A stretch of 64,000 bases of DNA from Cyanophora paradoxa. Its lineage: Eukaryota; Glaucocystophyceae; Cyanophorales; Cyanophoraceae. The stretch lies in assembly GCA_004431415.1 (NCBI GenBank), contig QPMI01000005.1:558001-622000 (forward strand), written 5' to 3'. Position numbers and translations under genes: made by a program. A model generated the notes under the pieces. The model saw nothing but the letters and a program-made list of their open reading frames with translations. It did no database searches and was not told the origin of the DNA. Shown here in pieces: positions 57,020 to 64,000 of this stretch (position 1 is its first letter; every line of letters begins with the position of its first letter).

Positions 57020-57395
57020 TCAGCTGCTGCCCTGCTGCTGCTGCTGCTGCGCGAGCTGCTGCTCCTGCAGGCGCCTCTTCTCGAGCTCCTGTCTTCTCCA
57101 GGCCTCGCGCTGCATGTCCCGGATGACGCCCTGGTGCATCCGCTGCGCGCGCGTCACGGCCAAGCGCCGGAGCGGCAGCGTCCGCGGCGGGCGGCGGCTC
57201 GACGAACCTCTCGGTCCGCCTTCTGGCTGACGTGAACGTACCAGACGATAGCTGCGGCAGGGGATCACTCGCGGCGCGGATGGCGTGGCGCGTGCGGCGA
57301 GGCGCACCGGTGCAAGCCAGGCCGCACAGAGCGGCGCCGGCATACATCCTCCGCTTCGAGATGGGGAACACGACGTGGTCCGGCGGCGGCGGCAT
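57020..57395 (-). CDS. PET117: PET117-like cytochrome c oxidase assembly factor, 84 residues
   Basis: Three exons: 57395-57308, 57251-57208 and 57142-57020, phases closing exactly. The protein starts MPPPPDHVVFPISKRRMYAG, has one membrane segment (AGAALCGLACTAIVWYVHV, formed across the first intron), then SQKADRERMHQGVIRDMQRE and a charged Gln-rich helical tail. The length (PET117 is about 80 residues) and the pattern of N-terminal membrane helix, VHxxQ, GVIRDxxRQ-type motif and charged coiled tail fit PET117, a mitochondrial inner-membrane protein needed for complex IV assembly. Recognition rests on this short pattern, so it is less secure than for the large genes. Confidence 0.7.
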
Positions 57396-58091
57396 TGCGC
57401 GGGCTTGCGGTCCTGTGCGCGAAGTCGTACCCGGACACCGGGGTTGGCTTCAGCCCCGGGTACCGGCAGAGTGGTTGAAAGAAAAGTCCTCTATCGCCTC
57501 AACTTGAGCGGGTAAACGCGGCTGGGTACCGTGACTAACCGTAACTAGTAAGCGGAGCGAGCTCGAGCTCTCTGCAGGCTGCAGCTCATCGGGTCCGCGC
57601 AAGCCTGACGTCGACCCTGTAGACTGTAGGAGGCGCTTAAGCTTCTGCATCGATATGCCGGCGGCGCCCGGCGCGGGCATGCTCTGCTGATGATGCGCAT
57701 GCGCAGTGACTCTTAGGCTCTTCTAGCGTCAACTTGGAGGCTTAAGTTGGAGCTAGTAACGATATCTCAGAGTCGAGTAACGCCGGTCGGGCGAGCCTTG
57801 GAGCGCGCGGCGCGCCGAGCTCGAAGATTTGTCCGGCTGCCGCGCAGTCCGACGGTCGCGCCCGGCGGCCCTCCGAGACTCCGATCGCGCGAGCGGCTCC
57901 CCCGCGACCGGGCCGGGAGGTCCGACGGTCACTGCAGCTGGGCCAGATCTCAGCTGGCAGAGCGTATACGTAGATATCGCGAAGCTGCAGCTGCAGGGCG
58001 CCTCATGATCAGGCCGCCTAGGCCTCAGGGCCTGCAGCTGCATGCGCAGCTGAACCGGGCCGCAGGCTTATAATAGATAGCTTGAAATATA
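57396..58091. other. Divergent spacer between PET117 and the channel gene
   Basis: About 700 bp. Two GTCCGACGGTC motifs (57847 and 57920) and several CTGCAGCTG repeats. TTATAATAG at about 58068 lies 24 bp before the channel ATG. No gene. Confidence 0.5.
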
Positions 58092-61000
58092 ATGCCCTCC
58101 GCTCCCTACAGCACCATGGCCATCGCGAGCGTGTCCGCGCTGGACGCCGATCGCGACAGGCTGCATCTCTCGCCCAGCGACGCCGCCGACTTTGAGCGGC
58201 TCCAGGCGCTCGAGCAGGCGGCGTTCGGGCCGGGGGGCCCAGCTGCAGGATCGCTGGCGCCCCCCAAGCTGAAGAAGAAGCGCTCGAGCCTGTCCGCGCT
58301 GCACCTGCGGAACATTTTCCAGGCGAGCTCGGGCCAGCCCCGGTGATATACATCAGGAGGCGACGCCAAATGCCTCCGGCCCTAGTCTAAGCGTTCGCGT
58401 GCGCATACGCAGCCTCGCACATGGCAGCTTGTCAACAACAACCGGCGGGCGAGCGCCGCGGTCCTGGCCGGCCTGGAGGTGCACCCCGCCGTCGAGAAGA
58501 ACGGGCCCATCATCGGGTGGCTCCAGCAGTACCTCTCGCCCCACGCGCCCTTCCGCACCGTGTGAGTAAATACTATTCACGTAACTTATCTGCTGCGCGT
58601 TCGGACCTTGAATTAATAAATTCGCGCCCGCCCCGCCCCACATTCCGGTCTGGCCCGCAGGTGGGGCATCCTAATGGCTATCTGCATCCTGTACAGGTGA
58701 GCCCCGCGGCCCGCGCGCACGACACTTGTGTATACGTCGCCCCGCCGCGGGCCTTAGGCCTGCAGCTGCCCTTTTGGCTCCCTCTTGAAACCTAGGAACG
58801 CCCCCTCCCCCCCCCCCCCTCCCCCAAACGTGCACCCCCCTCATCCCTTCCCCCGGTCCCCCCCCCCTCCCACCGCTCCGGATCGATATCCCTCCCCCAG
58901 ATGCACGTGCACCCCTTCTCCCAGCCCTTCCCCCTAGGCCTCTTTCCTCCCCTCCCCTAGGCCTACGCACCCCGGGCAAGGCCCGGCCCCAACCCCTCGA
59001 ATCGACACCCTCCCCCCCCCCACCCCACCCCCACCCACCCCCACCTTCCCTCCGGATCTGGATCCCTCCTCCTCCTCCTCCTCCCCCAGCCCACTACATA
59101 CGCCTCCCGGCTCCCTCCCTTCTGAAAAACACGTCCGGTCCCCCGCCCCCAGCATTGCGATGGTTCCATTCGCTTCGGCGTTCGACTACTACGCCCATCG
59201 GTGAGAGCGCCGCGCATTTTCAGCTTATAATTAATTAGCTTCGCTTTGCTTAAGCTTCAGCTTTGTCTTTGAAATTAGAATATTTAATGCATGCGCAGCT
59301 CTGATATCGATCATTAACGGGGCGGGGCGGGGCAGGCCGGGCGGCCTGGTTGTATGGGACCTGATGGTCGACATCGCTTTCCTCATTGACGTCGCCCGTG
59401 CGCTTTCAACAGTTTCGACCGACTCGCTCTTTCACTTTTAAGAACGCTTAAATTTACTTATCCGCTCCGGATCCGGATCCGATCCGGGACACGGGGCCGG
59501 GCCGGGGTACAGTTCACTTCGTGTTCCCGTACGAGGACCGCAGCGCGAAGGTCACCCGCCTTGAGTACTCCCTCCGCCCCATCGGTACCCCCCCCCCCTT
59601 CCGAAGGCCTTCGAATATTAATTCTCCGCCACCCTAGCCCCCCCCCCTCCCCCCCCCCCCCCCCCACCCCTTTTTCCCCCACCCGGGGCCGACGCGGCGC
59701 CGGCAGCGCGGCGCTACGCCCTCGCGTGGTTCTTCCCCGACATCGTCTCCTCCATCCCCGTGCGCCTCTACGAGGCAGCATTCTATGAGTTCACTTGCGC
59801 TCGAGCCTCGGAGTTCGCACGGCGTTATATATAATATAAAATATTAACGCTGCACGCTCGTGATCGCGCTGACCCGCCCCCTCCCCCCCCCGCCCCCCCC
59901 CCCCCCCCCCACACACACACCCTTCCACGCTCGCGCGTTCGAACATCACCACTGCATCCCTGATCCGCCCCGCGCCACACCACGCAAGATCGACCTCATT
60001 CGCTTGGACGAGCAGCAGACGGGCGTGATCCGCATCATAAAAATCTTCAGGTGCTGCAGTGCCGCCCCCCCGAATCCAACAAATTAAATAAACCAAACGC
60101 GTTGCCACGTTGTGCTTTGTGCTCACTTGTTTTAAGGCTGCTTCGCTTCGCTCGGGTCTTGAGGCTCAAACGCCTGCTGGACCATATCGCAAAGGGCCGC
60201 CTGGTTCGTTTCTTTATATGGCCGCCCGCTGAATATTAATCAGTGACGTGGGCTCGTTTGACCGCATACGTTAACGATATCCTCCGGATCCCCGCGCGCA
60301 CAGGTCTCCCAGATGGAGTCCCGGGTGCACCTGTACCCCGGCACTGGACGCCTCCTCTTCCTCCTTATCTGGATCGGCCTGATCGCCCATTGGTTCTGCT
60401 GCTTTCAGGTAAAACAAAGCTCTCTGAATCTCCATCCCCCTCCTTTCTCTCCGCCCCCTCTGCCCCGGGCCGCCCTCCCGCCCCCCCGGGGCCCGCCCCC
60501 CCTCCCCTCCACCCCCCTTCCCCCCCCCCCCCCCCCCCGCCCCCCTTCGCCAACCCCCACCCGTCCAGTTCTTCGTCTCCTCGTTCGACGGCTTCGATCC
60601 GCATTCATGGTACCCTTCAAGAAAAACCTCTACCGCAAATTAAACCTTCTACCCCCTACTCACCCAGCCACGTGCCTTCCCCTCGCACAGGGTCGTGACG
60701 CACGGGTTGGACAAGGCTCACGTATCGGAGCAGTACCTGAACTGGTACCCCCGCCGCGCCGCGCGCCCGCCTATCGATAGGCTTGCAATTGCGCATGCGC
60801 CCCGTCGCTCACGTTCACGTGCACGTCTTAGCTTGTACTGGGTCCTGGTGCGCCCTTACCCCCACACCCCCATGGCCTGTGCCCTGCGTGCAATTACTTG
60901 ACCCCGCGGCCGCCGGCCCCGGTCCTTTCGGCAGACAACGCTGGCCACTGTCGGTGCGTCCCCTTTCTCGGACCCCTCGCCGCATCTCCCGCCCGGCCGA

Positions 61001-64000
61001 CACTTAAGCTTGGCTCACCCGCGCGCCGCTCTTTGTGCAGGGTACGGAGACATAAGCCCCGGCTCCAACCGTGAAAAGGTGCATTTAATTTACTACGACT
61101 AAGTTACAGCCCGGCCGCCCCAGCTGCAGCCGTCGGTGTCCGGCTCTCGCGGCCGCCCCTCCGCAGCCCACCCGGGCCGGGTCTAGATCTAAGCGCCCCT
61201 GGCCCCGCCCTGCAGGCCGTCACGATTTTCATGTTCCTTGTCGGCGCCACTGTCTTTGCCTTGTGCGTACCGCCCGTCCCCAATTTATTACTGAGCTTCA
61301 AGGCTTCTCCCCGCTCATCCCACGTGCACCCGTACCACCCCGGGCCCACCTCGCAGTCTCATCGGAGCCGTGTGCCCCGCCCACCGCCGAGCCGCGCCGC
61401 CCGCCCACCCGGCGGCCGGCCCACCGTTACCCCCCCTTGCGTAGGTCACGGGCCTGGCCGCCTCTCTCGACCGATCCGTGCGCTCATGATCAGCGGCTCC
61501 GCCCTGGCCTGCTCTAGATCCAAACCCCTACGCCCCGCCGGCTCATGATCACCTCCATGGGCCCGGCCCTTGCACGTGCGCAGTCTGCTCTGTACTGGGA
61601 GCGCCTGGACGCCCTCTCGTCCTTCATGCGGTGCGCGTTCTAATTACTTCACTTCAAGTTATAATAATGAAAGAGCGGTTGCACTTGAGAGCGCTATTGG
61701 ACGAGAGCGCTACTAGAAATAAATAAAAGGAGCCAATTGAATATTTAACATTCATTGCATCATAGAGTTGACGCGCACTCGGTGACTAGTACTGCGGCGT
61801 GCATCATAAATCATAAGAGAACGCGCATGCGCAATTCAAGATAATTACAGATTAAAGCACAGAGATAAAGGCAGAGCTAGCTATAGATCAATTGCATTAA
61901 TCCGAACTCGAGTCCTCGACTCGGCGAGCTCCTCGCATCTGACGCTGAAGCTTCGTTACCCCTTCCCTCGCGCGCCTCTGAGTGTCGGCATGGACAGGTA
62001 TCACCGAGTGCCCTTCCACCTCTCGGCCCGCATCAAAACCTTCTACCAGCACTTCCTCGTGCGCTCTTTCATTTTCTAGCTTTTACTTTCAAAGTTTTCC
62101 GCGGATACGAAATTTTTCGAAGCTCATTTCTGAAGTTGTACGTCTTCGATTCTTAGCCCGGCCTGCTATATATAGAAACACTTGGCAGGATGAGCTCTGA
62201 AATTAAATCTGCACGCTAAATTTCTAGAAGCTCTGGAGCTCCGAGGATCTTGCCTCTCTCAAAGTAGGCGTCGCTCACCGCTCGCCGCGCGGGGCGGCGT
62301 GCCGGCGCCGGCAGCCCGGGGCGCTGGCGTTCAACGAGGGGGCCCTCCTCGGCGACCTCTCCGCCTCGCTGCGCACCGAGCTTGCCATCTTCCGCCACAA
62401 GGACCTCATCCTGAAGGTCCGGGGGCTATTTATATTTAATAGAAACGCAATACATAGCTTGTATAAGGCGACAATCTCAGCTCCAAGTTCGTCGTTAATT
62501 ATACAATACTCACTTGGGACGCCCCCGGGCGCAGAGCGCCATGTTCAAGGTGCCTCTCCCTCTCCAAACAGATTTGAAATCCATGCTCCATCCGTCCGCG
62601 CTGAACCCCCCCCCTTCTCCCCCCCCCCACATACCAGCGCGTCTACGACCGACGCTTCATTGAGCGGTTCGCGATCGCCCCCCCCCCCCCCCCCCCCCCC
62701 CCGCCCCCCGGCGGCCGGCCCGCCCCCGGGGTCCCAAGTTCCCTATTTAGCTGACACGTACATGTACATGTACAGCCTTGCCCTTATTCCTTAATTCCTG
62801 AATTGCGTTTCCGGATCCTTTCCACTTCTAAGTTTATAAAAAGGACATGTACAGCCTCGAGCTTGCGATTGCTATCGCCCCCCGGCCCGCCGTGCCGGCA
62901 TGCCTCCGCGCACGGGCCGCCCGTTTCTAGATCTTGGCACGCCCTCCTGATTAAGCGGCGCCGCGCACGCGCGCTGGCGCCCGCAGGGTGGTGGTGCTGC
63001 TGAAGCCGTGCTCCTTCGGCCCCGGGGACCAGATCTTCTTCCAGGGCGAGCGCGGCTCCGCCATGTACTTCATGTGCGCGTGTACCCCTAGCTATCATAG
63101 TATAGGGTCCTGCCAGGCTGCGCCAGCCAGCTGCAGCCGCCCTCTCGGAAAAATAAATAAACAGCATCTTCCGGCTAGCTATAGGTATTCGAGCTGACGG
63201 TCCCTGGCCCCTGGCCCCTCGCAGCTCGCAGGGGAAGGTCCGGATCGCGGTGGGCCCTGAAGACAGCGCCGCGACCGTCGCGACCCTGTCGGAGGGCAAC
63301 TTCTTCGGCGAGGTGCCTTCATCATAATAAAGAAAAGCCCGCTTCTAGAAGCCCTACAGTGCCGCGGCCATAGAAAAGCCCTTGTTTTTCAACAAATCAA
63401 ATTTAATAGTTGAGTGGCCTCGAAAGGAGGCCAGGGTATAACCGCCGCGGGGCCGCCTCAGATTGCGGCGCTGACGGACTCTGTGCGGACGGCGCACGCG
63501 ATCGCCATCGACTTCTGCGGTGAGGCAATAATTATATTAATGGCTTTACTAAGTTAGATCCAGATTAATACCAGGAAATGTCTAGATTGATGGCCGCCCT
63601 CTTATTAATACTACTACTATGATATTCAATGATTCCCGCCCTTGCCTGGCTGCTGCTCACGATCCGATCTGACGGAGCCCGCAGAGCTGGTGGCGCTGAA
63701 CAAGGGGGACCTGGAGACGGTCCTCGAGGACTTTCCCTATGTGCGCCGCCGCCGCTCCGGGCCCGACCCGCGGCCGCGCGCTGCGCTTGAATGAGTAATA
63801 CCGCCCCGCGTCAAATTAAAGAGAGACGCGGAGCTTGCCGAGGGGGCTAGAGGGCATTCAAACCTTAACTTCAGCTTCTTAAAGACAAAATGTGCGAAAT
63901 AGGAATTATAGGATCAATACAAGATTGAAGCGCGCTCAGCGGCCGTCAAAGAAATTCGCGCTTTCAGTTTTCCATCAGAGTCCGACCCGCCCGCGCAGAT
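58092..64000 (+). CDS. Voltage-gated K+ channel with cyclic-nucleotide-binding domain (3' end beyond window)
   Basis: Plasma-membrane channel of the EAG/HCN/plant-Shaker superfamily. Exon 1 starts MPSAPYSTMAIASVSALDAD. Segments in order: WGILMAICILY (S1), VVWDLMVDIAFLIDV (S2), ALAWFFPDIVSSIPV (S3), VIRIIKIFR joined to LLRFARVLRLKRLLD (S4, regularly spaced R/K), RLLFLLIWIGLIAHWFCCFQ (S5), then the pore. The pore helix and filter read CLYWVL / TTLATVG / GYGDISPG across exons 60832-60847 (16 nt), 60935-60953 (19 nt) and 61041-61078, phases closing to TVGYGDI, the K+ filter. S6 is AVTIFMFLVGATVFALC. The C-linker (YHRVPFHLSARIKTFYQ) and CNBD follow: PGDQIFFQGERGSAMYF, EGNFFGEIAALTDSVRTAHA, with the FGE and R-T-A residues of the nucleotide pocket. 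Introns here are longer and more AT-rich than elsewhere. Confidence 0.87.
59637..59670. repeat. C-rich low-complexity intron tract
   Basis: Long C-runs broken by T or A inside a channel intron. Similar tracts lie at 58800-58870, 59880-59915, 60505-60545 and 62675-62705. Confidence 0.8.

Overview
The window is a GC-rich nuclear segment of a eukaryote. The evidence is spliced genes, a Mediator subunit, F-box proteins, a tyrosine-kinase-like kinase, a gated cation channel and a Ty3/gypsy LTR retrotransposon. A spliced gene for the last step of phylloquinone synthesis (MENG, 50.2-51.5 kb) indicates a photosynthetic host, so an alga is the best guess. Introns are mostly 45-80 nt, several are GC-AG, and many carry a GTACCCC motif on the sense strand. 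I cannot name the lineage from sequence alone; land plants are unlikely because KAT14 is present.

Layout from left to right. F-box gene 1 (+, start cut off) and F-box gene 2 (+) flank a broken KAT14 copy (-). After gene 2 comes a 3' scrap of MED12, then a 12.8-kb Ty3/gypsy element (6859-19625) with identical LTRs. Next is the full MED12 gene (-, 19.8-27.1 kb), divergently paired with the full KAT14-like acetyltransferase gene (+, 27.5-29.5 kb). F-box gene 3 (-) follows, then an unrecognised gene (32.4-34.2 kb), a palindrome-rich spacer, a fused pair of KAT14 and MED12 remnants (+, 35.6-37.2 kb), F-box gene 4 (-), another MED12 remnant (+), a (GATA)19 tract and a large TKL kinase gene (-, 40.7-45.8 kb). 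A KAT14 remnant (+, 47.3-47.8 kb) abuts F-box gene 5 (-). The right end is a compact block of ordinary genes: MENG (+), an atypical thioredoxin (-), an SMP-C2 lipid-transfer protein (+), PET117 (-) and a cyclic-nucleotide-domain K+ channel (+) that runs off the edge.

Main themes. (1) Each of the five F-box paralogues lies tail-to-tail with the 3' end of KAT14 or MED12, or of a broken copy of one. This suggests a repeatedly duplicated unit that carried a neighbour's 3' end with it. (2) The short GTACCCC introns look like an introner-type family or a lineage-specific splicing signature. (3) The gypsy element is young by LTR identity, yet its coding frame is broken six times, always in the same direction and mostly next to G/C runs. 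It also carries about 800 codons of unrecognised sequence before the protease.

Exon coordinates in the evidence fields were worked out by hand from paralogue comparison, reading phase and splice dinucleotides. Where phases close exactly I say so.
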